Shown here: positions 24,856 through 35,152 of the stretch, piece by piece
How the letters are laid out: each line of letters opens with the position of its first letter
How positions within the stretch are numbered: position 1 is the first letter of the stretch
Program-made: the position numbers and the translations under genes
From: Methylobacterium nonmethylotrophicum
Lineage (GTDB): Bacteria; Pseudomonadota; Alphaproteobacteria; Rhizobiales; Beijerinckiaceae
Direction: 5' to 3'
Assembly (NCBI RefSeq): GCF_004745635.1
Contig: NZ_SRLB01000010.1
Span: 62,001-126,000 of the forward strand
Length of the DNA: 64,000 nt
The notes under the pieces: generated by a model
Told to the model about the DNA's origin: nothing
Databases searched by the model: none
What the model saw: only the letters and a program-made list of their open reading frames with translations

Positions 24856-27054
24856 CTAACCGCCCAGGCGCCCGAGCCGATCCAGCAGCGCCCGGTCGTG
24901 CAGCAGCACCATCTTCTCCTTGGCGTTCAGCCACGCCGCCGCCTCGTCGATCGTCTCGGCCTCGACCACCTTGGCCTGGGCCATGACGTGGTCTGCTTGC
25001 GGCGCGCCGCGGGGGCGGGGCTCGGAAGGGGGCAGGAAGGCGAGGTGGCCGGCCTGGAGGTCGGGATCCGCGTGGAGCGCCCGCACCCCGTCGGCGTCGT
25101 CGTAGCCGAGGGCGGCGTTGCGCGCCTCGATCGCTTTGGCGGCGGTCGCGATCGCCGGGGGCTCGCGCTCCTCCGGCGTCATCAGCAGGCCGGCCCGCTT
25201 GAGGGCGAGGCCCAGGCCCAGCTGCCCGCTCGCCCACGAGATCGGAATCGCCAGGACGAGGCCGAGGATCGTCGGCGACATCCACAGGAACAGCGAGGTC
25301 GCGATGGCGAAGGCCGACACGCCGGCCACCAGCCCGAGGATCGTGTGCCAGCGGTGCCGGCGCACGATGTCCGACCACGGGATCGAGCCGTCGTCGCGGC
25401 GCTGCGGGTTCCAGCCGGCGTCGCGCCGGAGCAGGATCTGGATCACCGAGCCGGACTGGACCAGCATGGCGATCGGGGCGATCAGCGCCGAGAGCAGGGT
25501 CTCGATCAGCGCCGAGAGCACGAGGCGCACCCCCCCGCCGCTCGCCCGCCGCACCGAGGCATCGAGGAGGCCGAGGATCAGCCCGAACAGCTTCGGGGCG
25601 AGCAGGATCCCCATGGTGATCCCGAACAATTGCAGCGCGCGCACCGGGTCGAAGCGCGGCCAGACCGGGTAGAGGCGGAACTCGGTCGAGAAATACTCGG
25701 GGCGGATGTACGCGGTCTGGAGGGCGAGCGCGATGCCGACCACGAGCTGCGCCGCCCAGAGCGGCGATGCGAGGTAGCCGGCGATGCCGGTGGCGAAGTG
25801 CTGGCGCGAGGCGAGCTTGAGGCCCGCCGTGCCGATGATGCGGCTGTGCTGCAGGTTGCCCTGCGCCCAGCGCCGGTCGCGGATCGCGATGTCGATCAGC
25901 GAGGGCGGGCTCTCCTCGTAGGAGCCCTGCAGATCGGGGAGCATGTACACGCTCCAGCCGGCGCGGCGGATCAGGGCCGCCTCGACGAAGTCGTGGCTGA
26001 GCACATGGCCGCCGAAGGGCGGCTTGCCGGAGAGGTCCGGCAGGCCGCAATGGTCGGCAAAGGCACGCGTGCGGATGATCGCGTTGTGGCCCCAGTAATT
26101 GCCGTCGCGGCCCGACCACAGCGACAGCCCGGTGGCGATGACGGGTCCGTAGATGCGGGCCGCGAATTGCTGCACCCGGGCGAACAGGGTGTTGCGGTTG
26201 ATGATGAGCGGCAGCGACTGGATGATGCCGGAATCCGGGTCCGCCTCCATGGCGCGGGCGAGCGTCACCACGCAGTCGCCGCTCATCAGGCTGTCGGCGT
26301 CGAGGACCAGCATGTGGTCGTAGTGCCCGCCCCAGCGGGTGACGAAGTCGGCGATGTTGCCGGCCTTGCGGTGGTGGTTCTTCTGGCGGTGGCGGTAGTA
26401 GAGGCGCGCGTCCTCGCCGAGGCGGGCGCGCAGCGCCAGATAGGCCCGCTCCTCGGCAATCCAGGCATCGGCCTGGGTCGAGTCGGACAGGATCCAGTAG
26501 TCGAAGGCCGCGCCCTCGCCCGTCGCCTCGATCGACTCGCGGATCGCCTCGACCGCCGCGAAGGTGCGGGCGGTGGCCTCGTTGTAGACCGGCATCACCA
26601 CGGCGGTGCGGGTGGCGAGGGGGCCGGGCTGAGCCTGCGGTCGGCGCCGGCGCAGCAGCGCCAGGAAGCCGAGCAGGCCGGAGGTGAAGGCCAGCGCGAT
26701 CCACGAGAAGTTGAGGGTGAAGAGCGCGAGGAGCAGCCACTGCAGCCAGGTCGTGGAGCCGGCGACCGACACGACCTCGTACATCTGCACCGCGCCGTAG
26801 GCGGTGAGCAGGAACCCGCCGCCGAACACGAAGGCGCGGGCCCCCCAGGGCGCGCGACGGCCGGGCACCTTGTGCTCCTGGTCCTCCGACCACCGGCGCA
26901 AGTCCTGCACCGGCATGGCGAGGGGAGCCTCCGGCGGCACCGCGGGCGCGACCGCGAGGGCCGGCGCGGCACCGGACGGCGCGTCGGGGCGGTGGAGATC
27001 GAGGCCCTGGGCAGGGCCTTGGGCGAGGGTCACGGGGTCCACCGGTACAGCCAT
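24856..27054 (-). CDS. opgH: Periplasmic glucan glucosyltransferase OpgH (MdoH)
   Basis: 732-aa inner-membrane GT2-family enzyme that builds the linear backbone of osmoregulated periplasmic glucans from UDP-glucose. A long cytoplasmic N-terminus carries two helices near residues 70-125. The catalytic domain follows, with VVMPVYNEA, the DADS metal/nucleotide motif (in VLDADSLMSGD) and the RRWAQGNLQH segment corresponding to the QxxRW motif. Several C-terminal helices follow. It is shorter than the E. coli enzyme (847 aa), as is common in alphaproteobacteria. ATG 27054 overlaps the opgG end by 25 bases, so the two are coupled. Confidence 0.94.
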   Translation of the reverse strand: MAVPVDPVTLAQGPAQGLDLHRPDAPSGAAPALAVAPAVPPEAPLAMPVQDLRRWSEDQEHKVPGRRAPWGARAFVFGGGFLLTAYGAVQMYEVVSVAGSTTWLQWLLLALFTLNFSWIALAFTSGLLGFLALLRRRRPQAQPGPLATRTAVVMPVYNEATARTFAAVEAIRESIEATGEGAAFDYWILSDSTQADAWIAEERAYLALRARLGEDARLYYRHRQKNHHRKAGNIADFVTRWGGHYDHMLVLDADSLMSGDCVVTLARAMEADPDSGIIQSLPLIINRNTLFARVQQFAARIYGPVIATGLSLWSGRDGNYWGHNAIIRTRAFADHCGLPDLSGKPPFGGHVLSHDFVEAALIRRAGWSVYMLPDLQGSYEESPPSLIDIAIRDRRWAQGNLQHSRIIGTAGLKLASRQHFATGIAGYLASPLWAAQLVVGIALALQTAYIRPEYFSTEFRLYPVWPRFDPVRALQLFGITMGILLAPKLFGLILGLLDASVRRASGGGVRLVLSALIETLLSALIAPIAMLVQSGSVIQILLRRDAGWNPQRRDDGSIPWSDIVRRHRWHTILGLVAGVSAFAIATSLFLWMSPTILGLVLAIPISWASGQLGLGLALKRAGLLMTPEEREPPAIATAAKAIEARNAALGYDDADGVRALHADPDLQAGHLAFLPPSEPRPRGAPQADHVMAQAKVVEAETIDEAAAWLNAKEKMVLLHDRALLDRLGRLGG

Positions 27055-28613
27055 GTCTCACTGACGGGTTTGTCGCCGGCCTTGACGGTCAGGCGCAGCT
27101 CGCAGGCGGTGTCGCTGCCGGGATCGAGCTCGAACACCGCCCGCACGGTCTTGCGCTCCGGATAGGCGTAGAGGCGCTGGCGGGTGATGCTGCCGGGCGC
27201 CGTATTGAGGGCGAGCTGGAGCGCGTTCGGGTCGACCCCATCCGCGAACGGCGCCTCGCCGGCGAAGTCGACGAGGAAGAGCCGGCGCTTGCCCCCGTTG
27301 CCCTTGCCGATCCGGGTGCCCGAGCAGGCGGCGAGCGGCGGGGCGCCCGGTACCGCCCAGCACCAGAACTGGCGGTAGCTGAAGGCGGTCTCCTTGGCGA
27401 CCGGGTCCTTGGGCCGCCAATAGGCCAGGACGTTCTCGTTGACCTCGGATTCGCTCGGGATCTCGATCAGCTGGACGGCGCCGGCGCCCCAGCCGTGCTG
27501 CGCCACCCCCGGCCCCCAGCTGCCCAGCGGCTCGACCCACAGGCTCGGGCGCTTCTCCCAGCGCTGCACGTCGTCCTGGTAATCGGCATAGGCGCGGGCG
27601 CGCTGGACCAGGCCGAAGCCCTTCGGGTCCTGGTCGAGGAAGGCGGAGATCTGCAGCGTCTCGGGATTCTGCACCGGGCGCCAGAGCGCCTCGCCCCAGC
27701 CGTTTCGGATCTGCAACCCGTCGACCTCGTGGGCGGCGGGCCTGGCATCATCGACGTTGCGGTGGTCGGTCGGCCCGAACAGGTAGGCGCCGGTCATGCC
27801 GGCGATGCCGACATGCTCGAGGGGGGTGCGCGGGCACAACGTCGCCTCGACGTCGACGATGGTGGCCTCGCCGGGGCGCAGGGTCATGCGCAAGGCCGCG
27901 GTGGCGGATTCGGAATCGACGAGCGCGTGGATCACGATCTGCCCGGTGCCGGCCCCCGGCCGCTCAAGCCAGAAGGCGCGGAACAGCGGGAACTCCTCGC
28001 CCTTGGCCTCGGCGGGCTTGAGCGTCAGGGCGCGGGCGGTGACGCCGTAGCTCTGCCCGGCGGCGAGGGCCCGGAAGAACGAGGCGCCCTGGAAGATCGC
28101 GCAGTCGGACGGCGCCGCCCCGTTGAAGCCGGCATAGAGCCGGAAGCCCGAGAAGCCGAGGTCGCGCCCTTCCTCCGGGGCCTTCAGCTTGCCGAAGCTG
28201 AAGCGCGTGCGATCATAGGCGATGCGGCGCACCGCCCCGTCCTCCACCGCGTGCAGCGCCACCGGCGTGGTGAACACGAAGCCGCGGTGCAGCGGCTCGA
28301 CCACGAAGCCGCGGCCCTCGCCGGCCCAGAGCAGGGCGGGGGGCTGGGCTCTCACGCCGATATACTGCTCGTAAGTGAGATCCTTGAACGGCTCGGGGAG
28401 GTCGTTCGCCGGCGCCGTGAACGGCTTCTTCGCCAGGGCGCGCGCGAGCTCGACCACCTGGCCCGGATCGAAGCGCTGCCCGTCCGACAGCGGCGCCGGC
28501 TCCGCCGGCTGCGCGCCCGCCGTGCCGGTCACGGCGAGGCCGCCGGCAAGCGCCAGCACCGTGCGTCGGTCGATGGCTGCGCGGTGGGGCGGGTCTGTCG
28601 GGGCTCTCGTCAT
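27030..28613 (-). CDS. opgG: Glucan biosynthesis protein OpgG/OpgD (MdoG), Tat-exported
   Basis: 527-aa periplasmic protein that processes the nascent glucan made by OpgH. The N-terminus has a twin-arginine signal (IDRRTVLALAGGLAVTGTAG, cleavage after about residue 36), then the family start PFKDLTYEQYIGVR and later blocks YADYQDDVQRWEKRPSLWVEP and WGAGAVQLIEIPS. The Tat signal resembles OpgD more than the Sec-type signal of enteric OpgG. ATG 28613 is preferred to the adjacent upstream TTG. No Shine-Dalgarno is visible. It is first gene of opgG-opgH, divergent from glmU. Confidence 0.93.
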   Translation of the reverse strand: MTRAPTDPPHRAAIDRRTVLALAGGLAVTGTAGAQPAEPAPLSDGQRFDPGQVVELARALAKKPFTAPANDLPEPFKDLTYEQYIGVRAQPPALLWAGEGRGFVVEPLHRGFVFTTPVALHAVEDGAVRRIAYDRTRFSFGKLKAPEEGRDLGFSGFRLYAGFNGAAPSDCAIFQGASFFRALAAGQSYGVTARALTLKPAEAKGEEFPLFRAFWLERPGAGTGQIVIHALVDSESATAALRMTLRPGEATIVDVEATLCPRTPLEHVGIAGMTGAYLFGPTDHRNVDDARPAAHEVDGLQIRNGWGEALWRPVQNPETLQISAFLDQDPKGFGLVQRARAYADYQDDVQRWEKRPSLWVEPLGSWGPGVAQHGWGAGAVQLIEIPSESEVNENVLAYWRPKDPVAKETAFSYRQFWCWAVPGAPPLAACSGTRIGKGNGGKRRLFLVDFAGEAPFADGVDPNALQLALNTAPGSITRQRLYAYPERKTVRAVFELDPGSDTACELRLTVKAGDKPVSETWLYRWTP

Positions 28614-28807
28614 CAAGGGGAGGTGTACCGCGCCGGATTCGAAGGAAGGCGCCGCCGTTTACCACGATCCCGGCTGAACCGGGGGTTAAGAATCGCGTCC
28701 GGGGCAGGGTCGCGTCGCGGGCCGGGCGCGCTTGCCGATCCGGGACGATCGGCTAGACGGTTGCAACGCCCACGGACGACCCTCCTCCCGCGTATGACAG
28801 GCCGCCG

Positions 28808-30151
28808 ATGACCTCCACGCCGAACCCCGCCGGGGCCCGCTCCCTCCTCGCCGTCGTGCTCGCCGCCGGCAAGGGCACGCGGATGCGCTCGGCCCTGCCG
28901 AAGGTGCTCCACCCGATCGCCGGCCGGCCGATGCTCGCCCACGTGCTCGCCGCGGTCGGGGAGGCCGGGGCGGGGCGCCTCGCCGTGGTGGTCGAGCCCG
29001 GCCGCGACGACGTCGCCCGGGTCGTCGCGGGTTTTCCGGGTGCCGAGACCTATCCGCAGGCCGAGCGCCTGGGCACAGCCCACGCGGTGCTGGCGGCGCG
29101 GCGCGCGCTTCTTGCGGGCGCCGACGACGTGGTGGTGGCCTTCGGCGACACGCCGCTGATCACCCCCGAGACCTATGCCCGCCTGCGCGCGCCGCTCAGC
29201 CAGGGCGCGGCCGTCGCGGTGCTGGCCTTCGAGGCAGCCGATCCCACCGGCTACGGACGGGTGCTGGTCGCGGACGGCCGGGTGACGGCGATCCGCGAGG
29301 AGAAGGACGCGAGCGCGGCGGAGCGCACCGTCACCCTGTGCAATGCCGGCCTGATGGCGCTGTCGGGCGCGCTCGCCCTCGGCCTCTTGGAGCGGATCGG
29401 CAACGCCAACGCGGCGGGCGAGTACTACCTGCCGGACGCCGTGGCGCTCGCGGTGGCGGACGGGCAGCGGGTCGCGGTGGTGCCGGTCTCCGAGGCGGAG
29501 GCGCAGGGCGTCAACGACCGGGTGCAGCTCGCCGCCGCCGAGGCGGCGGTGCAGGCGCGGCTGCGCCGGCGCGCGATGCTGGAGGGCGCCACCCTGATCG
29601 CCCCCGAGACGGTGTTCTTCAGCCACGACACCGCGCTCGGCCGCGACGTCGTGATCGAGCCCCACGTGGTGTTCGGCCCCGGCGTCGTCGTCGGCGATCG
29701 TTGCACCATCCACGCCTTCTCGCACCTGGAGAAGGCGCGGCTCGCCGCCGGCGCTCAGATCGGGCCCTATGCCCGCCTGCGGCCCGGGACGGTGCTGGAG
29801 GAGGGCGCCCGCATCGGCAACTTCGTCGAGGTGAAGAACGCCGCGATCCGGGCCGGCGCCAAGGTCAACCACCTCTCCTATGTCGGCGACGCCGAGGTGG
29901 GGGCGGGCGCCAATCTCGGGGCCGGCACCATCACCTGCAACTACGACGGCGCGAACAAGCACCGCACCGAGATCGGGGCCGGCGCCTTCGTGGGCTCGCA
30001 CGCGGCGCTGGTGGCGCCGGTGACGATCGGGGCGGGCGCCTTCGTGGGCTCGGGCTCGGTGATCACCGACGACGTGCCGCCCGGCGCCCTCGCCATCGGC
30101 CGGGGCCGGCAGGTGATCAAGACCGGATGGGCCAAGCCGACGAAGCGGTGA
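28808..30151 (+). CDS. glmU: Bifunctional UDP-N-acetylglucosamine pyrophosphorylase / glucosamine-1-phosphate acetyltransferase
   Basis: 447-aa cytoplasmic enzyme for the last two steps to UDP-GlcNAc, the precursor of peptidoglycan and lipid A. The N-terminal uridylyltransferase domain carries [19 protein letters not shown] (residues 16-34), FGDTPLI and NAGLMA. The C-terminal left-handed beta helix (about 250-440) has many hexapeptide repeats, and [18 protein letters not shown] and [12 protein letters not shown] around the acetyltransferase active site. Length is typical. The start codon overlaps a five-codon frame (ATG 28794 to TGA) with no ribosome site. Confidence 0.96.
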   Translation: MTSTPNPAGARSLLAVVLAAGKGTRMRSALPKVLHPIAGRPMLAHVLAAVGEAGAGRLAVVVEPGRDDVARVVAGFPGAETYPQAERLGTAHAVLAARRALLAGADDVVVAFGDTPLITPETYARLRAPLSQGAAVAVLAFEAADPTGYGRVLVADGRVTAIREEKDASAAERTVTLCNAGLMALSGALALGLLERIGNANAAGEYYLPDAVALAVADGQRVAVVPVSEAEAQGVNDRVQLAAAEAAVQARLRRRAMLEGATLIAPETVFFSHDTALGRDVVIEPHVVFGPGVVVGDRCTIHAFSHLEKARLAAGAQIGPYARLRPGTVLEEGARIGNFVEVKNAAIRAGAKVNHLSYVGDAEVGAGANLGAGTITCNYDGANKHRTEIGAGAFVGSHAALVAPVTIGAGAFVGSGSVITDDVPPGALAIGRGRQVIKTGWAKPTKR

Positions 30152-30190
30152 GCCCGGTCCCGAGGCCGCGTCCCGGGGGCGTGGCCGGAA

Positions 30191-30210
30191 CGCGCCCCGC
30201 TCGGGGCGCG
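30191..30210. terminator. Bidirectional GC-rich hairpin between convergent glmU and lptD
   Basis: CGCGCCCCG, CT, CGGGGCGCG: a perfect 9-base stem with a two-base gap in the 70-base convergent gap, 40 bases after the glmU stop. No U-tract, so termination may need Rho. Position and symmetry favour a shared end for both transcripts. Confidence 0.55.
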
Positions 30211-30221
30211 CCTGCGGCCCG

Positions 30222-32885
30222 TCACCGGGCCGTCGCGATGCCATCCGCCGTCGTGGTGGTGCTGAGGTTCTGGCGGAAATTCGCCTCGCCGAGGGTGCGC
30301 AGCTCGATCCGCAGCAGGAAGGTCCGGTTGCGCTCGCGCAGGCCCGCCGCAGTCTCGATCGGCGAGGACAGGTAGTTGAACGAGACCGTGGTGCACTCGT
30401 CGCGGTAGCCGAAGCCGAGGCCCGACGACGAGACGTAGAACTTGTCGGCCTTGTCGTAGGTCGGCGCCGTGCCGACCGGGTTGAGGAAGTAGGCCTGGGC
30501 CGCCGAGGCGTAGAACTCGCGCACCTGCAGGTAGTGCGAGAGGTCGAACAGCACCGAGCCGGTCACGAACCAGTTCGGCGTGATGTTGTAGAGGGCGGCG
30601 GCCTGCAGGCCCTCGCGGCGGCGGTCGTAGCCGAGCTCGGGCTGCGCCTCGTAGCGGGCGTAGATCAGCGAGGTCTCGAGCGGCAGGAACGGCGCGAACT
30701 TCGCGGTGATGCCGCTCTCGAAGCGCTTGAGCGCGAAGGTGGCGTTGTCGAACCGGGCCCGGGTGATGAAGCTGATGTTCTGGTTCGGCGACACCTGGAA
30801 GCGCGAGACGAAGTCCGAGCGGGTGGTCTCGAGGCCGGAATCGCGGCCCACATTGGCGATGTCGCCGCGGCGGAACGAGTTGACGCCGGCGAGCGCGATC
30901 GACTCGCCGAACATCGCGTTCATGTAGAAGCCGTTGCGGCCGGTGACCGAGTACTCGGCGCCGAGATTGGCGCGCACGCCGCCCTCGACCCGGTCGTACC
31001 CTGAGAACTTGTCCCACGCGAACAGCGAGGTGTCGTCGAAGACGAGGCTCTGGGCGTCCTCGTTCGGCAGGCGGCCGATGCGGCTCTCGCTCGGCCGCAC
31101 GATCACCTGGGCGACCGGCGAGACGGTGTGGACGCCGAGCGGGCCGAAATCGGCCACGAAGGGATAGCGGTACTCGAGCCCGACCGCCGGCATCACCCGG
31201 GCGGAGAAGTCCGAATCGGGCGAGAACAGCTTGCTGACCTCGTTGTTCTGGTAGCCGGTCGTGCTCGGGTTCACGAAGAAGGCGTCGCCGCGCAGGTAGG
31301 CGAAGGGCTGCCAGCGCTGGCCGAACTCGTCCGTGAAGGTGCGCCGCCACGACACCTGGGCGCTCGCCCGGGTGGTGTCGCCGGCGAGCCCACTCACCAG
31401 GCACTGCCCGCGCTCGAACACCGAGCAGGTGCTGTAGAGCGGGAAGGTGATGCCGTTGACGCTCGGGCTCAGCAGGTAGGTGCCGGTGCGCGGGATCTGG
31501 GTGTACTGGGTCGCGTCCCGGGTCAGATGCGTGAGATTGGCCTGGAAGCGCACCTCGCCGCCGAGCGGGTCGGGCCCGTCGCGGCGCTTGTCGTAGTCGA
31601 TCACCGGGGCGACGATCGGCTGCTGCTTCTGCCAGTCGTAGGTCGACAGGCCCTTGAAGTAGTAGCCCCGCGCCTCGAACCACGAGCGATCACCCTGGCC
31701 GATCAGGTAGGCGGTGGACACCGCCTCGCGGAAATAGTCCGTGCTGATCGTCTGGTTGCGGATGCGGTAGTTGTCGAGGAACCACTTGTCGGTGACGCCG
31801 ACGACGTCCCAGCCGGCGCGCCAGTTCTGGCCGAGATAGAAGTGGCCGGCCGATTCGATCGAGCCGCGGAAGTCGCGGTCGCCGGAGCCGAGCGGCCCGG
31901 GGAGGAAGGCGCTCGGGGTGGACTGGAAGATGCCGCTGACCCGGACGTTGTAGAAGCCGTTGGCGAGGCGCTGGCGCCACTCGGCCTGGCCCAGCACGCC
32001 CTGCTTCGACAGGAAGGTCGGCTCGACGGTCAGGTCGTAATCCGGTGCGATGTTCCAGAAGAACGGCGTGCCGATGCCGTAGCCGAGCACGTTCGACGAC
32101 ACGAAGTGCGGCGCCAGGAAGCCGGTGTCGCGCCGCACCGTCGGGTCGGGCGAGTAGAAGTAGGGCAGGTAGGCGATCGGGATCCCGGCCACCTCGAGGG
32201 TCGAATCCTCGTAGTAGATCCGGCGCTCCTCGTTGTTGTGGATGATCCGGGTCGACTTCACCTGCCAGAGCGGCGGCCGCTCCGGATGGTCCTTGCACGG
32301 CTCGCAGGCGGTGTAGGTGCCGTACTCGAAGGTGGTGGTCTCGCCCTCGACGCGCTCCGCCCGCGGGGCGGAGAACCGCACCCGGGCCGGGCGGCCGCGC
32401 TGCTCGATGGTCTGCTGGATGCGCAGCGAATCGATGAAGCCCGACTTGAAGTCGTCGGTCAGCTCCATCCGGTCGCCGGTGACCACCGCGCCGGTCTCGT
32501 CGGTGAGGCGGACATTGCCCTCGGCGAAGACCCGGCCGGTGTTGCGGTCGTAGCGCACGCGGTCGGCCAGCAGGGTGCGCGGGCCGTAATGCAGCTCGGC
32601 GTTGCCGACCGCCGAGACCGTGTTGCGGTCGTTGTCGTAGACGAGCTCCTTCGCCTCGACGAGCAGGCGCTCGCTGCCCTGCTTGGCCGCGTTCTTGGCC
32701 GAGCCGGCCGCGAGGCGGTCGTTGAGGGTGCCCTGCGCGCGCGCGGGCTCGCCCGCGCCCACCGTGACGGCGGCGGCCAGCAGAACCGTCAGGGATCCCG
32801 TGACCGCGGCGCCCGCGGCCCTACGCACGACTCGACCCATCCCCGCACCCGCTGTGCCCGCGCCACGTCTCGGGAGGTTGGGCAT
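30222..32885 (-). CDS. lptD: LPS assembly outer-membrane protein LptD
   Basis: 887-aa outer-membrane beta barrel that inserts lipopolysaccharide into the outer leaflet, working with LptE. It has a signal peptide ending near GEPARAQG (residue 52). An OstA/jellyroll domain (about 72-160) carries ELVYDNDRNTVSAVGNAEL and DRVRYDRNTGRVFAEGNVRL. The LptD barrel then runs to the end. Cysteine pairs CEPC (near 195) and TCSVFERGQC (about 480-490) could form the disulfides needed for maturation. It is the last gene of lptF-lptG-lptD, sharing one base with the lptG stop. Confidence 0.94.
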   Translation of the reverse strand: MPNLPRRGAGTAGAGMGRVVRRAAGAAVTGSLTVLLAAAVTVGAGEPARAQGTLNDRLAAGSAKNAAKQGSERLLVEAKELVYDNDRNTVSAVGNAELHYGPRTLLADRVRYDRNTGRVFAEGNVRLTDETGAVVTGDRMELTDDFKSGFIDSLRIQQTIEQRGRPARVRFSAPRAERVEGETTTFEYGTYTACEPCKDHPERPPLWQVKSTRIIHNNEERRIYYEDSTLEVAGIPIAYLPYFYSPDPTVRRDTGFLAPHFVSSNVLGYGIGTPFFWNIAPDYDLTVEPTFLSKQGVLGQAEWRQRLANGFYNVRVSGIFQSTPSAFLPGPLGSGDRDFRGSIESAGHFYLGQNWRAGWDVVGVTDKWFLDNYRIRNQTISTDYFREAVSTAYLIGQGDRSWFEARGYYFKGLSTYDWQKQQPIVAPVIDYDKRRDGPDPLGGEVRFQANLTHLTRDATQYTQIPRTGTYLLSPSVNGITFPLYSTCSVFERGQCLVSGLAGDTTRASAQVSWRRTFTDEFGQRWQPFAYLRGDAFFVNPSTTGYQNNEVSKLFSPDSDFSARVMPAVGLEYRYPFVADFGPLGVHTVSPVAQVIVRPSESRIGRLPNEDAQSLVFDDTSLFAWDKFSGYDRVEGGVRANLGAEYSVTGRNGFYMNAMFGESIALAGVNSFRRGDIANVGRDSGLETTRSDFVSRFQVSPNQNISFITRARFDNATFALKRFESGITAKFAPFLPLETSLIYARYEAQPELGYDRRREGLQAAALYNITPNWFVTGSVLFDLSHYLQVREFYASAAQAYFLNPVGTAPTYDKADKFYVSSSGLGFGYRDECTTVSFNYLSSPIETAAGLRERNRTFLLRIELRTLGEANFRQNLSTTTTADGIATAR

Positions 32886-33973
32886 CAGCCGTCCTCCAGG
32901 TGCAGAAGCGCGAGCGTTCCGAGGAGACTCCCTACCACGGCCGGGAACCAGGCCGCCACCGGGGCCGCGACCAATCCAGAGGCGCCGAGGCCCTCCATCA
33001 CCTGCCGCGCCACGTACAGGACGAAGCCCGCCGCGACGCCGCCGAGCACCATCTTGCCGATGCCACCAAAGCGGAAGAACCTTAATGAAACCGATGCCGC
33101 CACCAGCACCATCGCCAGGAACAGCACCGGGCGGGCCATCAGCACGTCGTATTGCAGGCGGTAGCGCGTGGCATCGAGTCCCGCCCGCTCGGTCCGGGCG
33201 ATCGTCTGGTTCAGTTGCCAGAAAGGCACGGATTCCGGCGGGGTGAAGCGCTGGCGCACCTGGGAGGGATCGAGGGTCGAGGCGATCAGGTAGGTGTCGT
33301 AGCTCTGCGGCTCCTCATCCATCCCCTGCACGCGCACGTCCTGCAATTCCCAGTAGCCGTCGTGCAGGGTGGCGCGGGCCGCCTGCATCTGCCGGGTGAA
33401 GGCGCCCGCATCGTCGAAGGCGAAGACCGCGACGCCGGCGAGCGTCGTCGTGCCCTCGACCGCGGTCTCGGCCCGGATGATCGCCTGGCCGTCGATGCTG
33501 CGCTGGCGGATCCACAGGTCCTTGCCGGAGCCGGCCTTGGCCGAGCGGGCGAAGATCTTGGCCTCGATCTCGGTCGAGCGCTGCTTCAGCTCGGCCGAGA
33601 CCGGGTTGTAGACCCCGACCGTGAAGGCGCCGATGCCGAGCGCCACCAGCGCGCCGGGCTGCAGGAACTGCCAGGCCGAGATGCCGGCGGCCCGCGCCAC
33701 CACCAGCTCGAGCTTGCGGCTGAGCTGGAGGAGCGCCGCCATGGCGCCGAACAGGATCGCGAAAGGCAGGACCTGCTCGGCCACCGCCGGGGTGCGGAAG
33801 AGCGCGAGGCGCGCCATCACGGCGGCGGAGGCGCCCTCGGCGTCGCCGGCCCGGCGCATCAGCTCGACGAAGTCGAGGGTGTAGACGAGGGCGAAGACCG
33901 TGAGGAAGACCCCCAGGATCATGCGCAGGAAGCGGGCCGCCAGGTAGCGGCCGAGGGTGGCGCCGATCAGCAT
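32885..33973 (-). CDS. lptG: LPS export ABC transporter permease LptG
   Basis: 362-aa inner-membrane permease of the LptB2FG complex, which extracts LPS from the inner membrane. Architecture: three N-terminal helices (first at 15-35, ILGVFLTVFALVYTLDFVELMRR, followed by two up to about 120), a periplasmic beta-jellyroll (about 130-265), and three C-terminal helices (RPVLFLAMVLVAASVSLRFF onward). Placement downstream of lptF and upstream of lptD, plus the FVELMRR string, favours LptG over LptF. It is separated from lptF by six bases. Confidence 0.93.
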   Translation of the reverse strand: MLIGATLGRYLAARFLRMILGVFLTVFALVYTLDFVELMRRAGDAEGASAAVMARLALFRTPAVAEQVLPFAILFGAMAALLQLSRKLELVVARAAGISAWQFLQPGALVALGIGAFTVGVYNPVSAELKQRSTEIEAKIFARSAKAGSGKDLWIRQRSIDGQAIIRAETAVEGTTTLAGVAVFAFDDAGAFTRQMQAARATLHDGYWELQDVRVQGMDEEPQSYDTYLIASTLDPSQVRQRFTPPESVPFWQLNQTIARTERAGLDATRYRLQYDVLMARPVLFLAMVLVAASVSLRFFRFGGIGKMVLGGVAAGFVLYVARQVMEGLGASGLVAAPVAAWFPAVVGSLLGTLALLHLEDG

Positions 33974-33979
33974 GACGGC

Positions 33980-35152
33980 TCAGCCCGCCCGCATCCGGAG
34001 AGCCCGGACCGGGAGCGCGCCGGAGAGCCGGCGCAGCCGCATGGCGAGGGCGGCGTTGAAGGCCCGCACCCGGTTGCCCTGGAAGGCGACGAGGAGCGAG
34101 AGCGCGATGGCGATCAGCGGCGCGGCATAGATCGCCGTCACGGCGGCCTGGCTGCGCACCGCCGCGCTCGAGGCGGCGAAGCCCGCGATGCGCAAGCCCA
34201 CCACGGCCGCGATGGCCCCGGCGACCGCCAGCCCGCGTCCCTGGCGGGTGGTGCGGGGGTCGCCGAGCGCCGCGAAGGCGATCAGCCCGAGCGCCAGGGG
34301 GTAGAGCCACGAGGAGAGCCGGTCGTGCAGCTCGGCCCGGAAGCGGCCCTTGGTCAGCTTGTAATAGGTCTCGTCCGGGTTCGGAAACAGCAGCTGCACG
34401 GTCGAGCGCTCGCGCGGCTTGTAGACCGTGTCGGCATCCGGCGGCGTGAAGGCCGCGAGATCCACGGCGTAGCGCTGGAAGGTGATGATCGAGGCGTCGC
34501 GGCTGTTCGGCTGCTGGCGGTGGATGCTGCCCTTCTCGAGCACCAGGTAGGTCTGGCCGTCGAGGTCGACCGCCTGGCCGCGCTCGGCGAGGTAGACCAC
34601 CGTGCGCCCGGCCTCGCGCCGATCCTGCATGAAGATGCCGAGCAGCGCCCCGTTCGGCGCCCGCTCGCGGAAATGGAAGGTGATGCCGCTGTCGAGGCTG
34701 GTGAACTGCCCCTCCTTGACCACGTTGGCGATGAAGTCGCCGCGCACGCGGGTGAGCACGTCGCGCAGCTCCTGGAAGCTCGAGGGCATCACCTGGATGG
34801 TCAGGAAACCGATCGCGGCGCTCACCGCCAGCGCCAGCGTCAGGAACGGCCGCATCAGGTGGCGCGGCGACATCCCGGCGGCGCTCATCACGATCAGCTC
34901 GGAATCGCCGTTGAGCTTGTTGAGCGCGTAGACCACCGCGATGAACAGCGCGACGGGCGCGATCACGGTGATGAGGGTGGGCAGCGACAGGCCGGTGATC
35001 AGGAAGAAGATCAGCAGGGTCTGGCCCTTGGCGGTGATCAGGTCGAGCTCGCGCAGGGCCTGCGTCACCCAGATCACGCCGGTGAGGCCGATCAGGCACG
35101 ACAGGAAGGCCCCGAGGGCGATGCGGAAGATGTAGCGCTCGATCTGTTTCAT
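33980..35152 (-). CDS. lptF: LPS export ABC transporter permease LptF
   Basis: 390-aa partner permease of LptG. The N-terminus is the family-typical MKQIERYIFRIALGAFLSC, followed by three helices with the ELIVMSAAGMSP cytoplasmic loop (about residues 80-95, the coupling segment facing LptB). A periplasmic jellyroll follows, then three C-terminal helices. I chose ATG 35152 because it gives this canonical start; upstream codons to 35284 have no similarity. It is the first gene of lptF-lptG-lptD, divergent from pepA. LptA, LptB and LptC are not in the window. Confidence 0.92.
   Translation of the reverse strand: MKQIERYIFRIALGAFLSCLIGLTGVIWVTQALRELDLITAKGQTLLIFFLITGLSLPTLITVIAPVALFIAVVYALNKLNGDSELIVMSAAGMSPRHLMRPFLTLALAVSAAIGFLTIQVMPSSFQELRDVLTRVRGDFIANVVKEGQFTSLDSGITFHFRERAPNGALLGIFMQDRREAGRTVVYLAERGQAVDLDGQTYLVLEKGSIHRQQPNSRDASIITFQRYAVDLAAFTPPDADTVYKPRERSTVQLLFPNPDETYYKLTKGRFRAELHDRLSSWLYPLALGLIAFAALGDPRTTRQGRGLAVAGAIAAVVGLRIAGFAASSAAVRSQAAVTAIYAAPLIAIALSLLVAFQGNRVRAFNAALAMRLRRLSGALPVRALRMRAG

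Noticed and set aside
28794..28811. Five-codon upstream frame whose TGA overlaps the glmU ATG
   Set aside because: No ribosome site and easily explained by chance.
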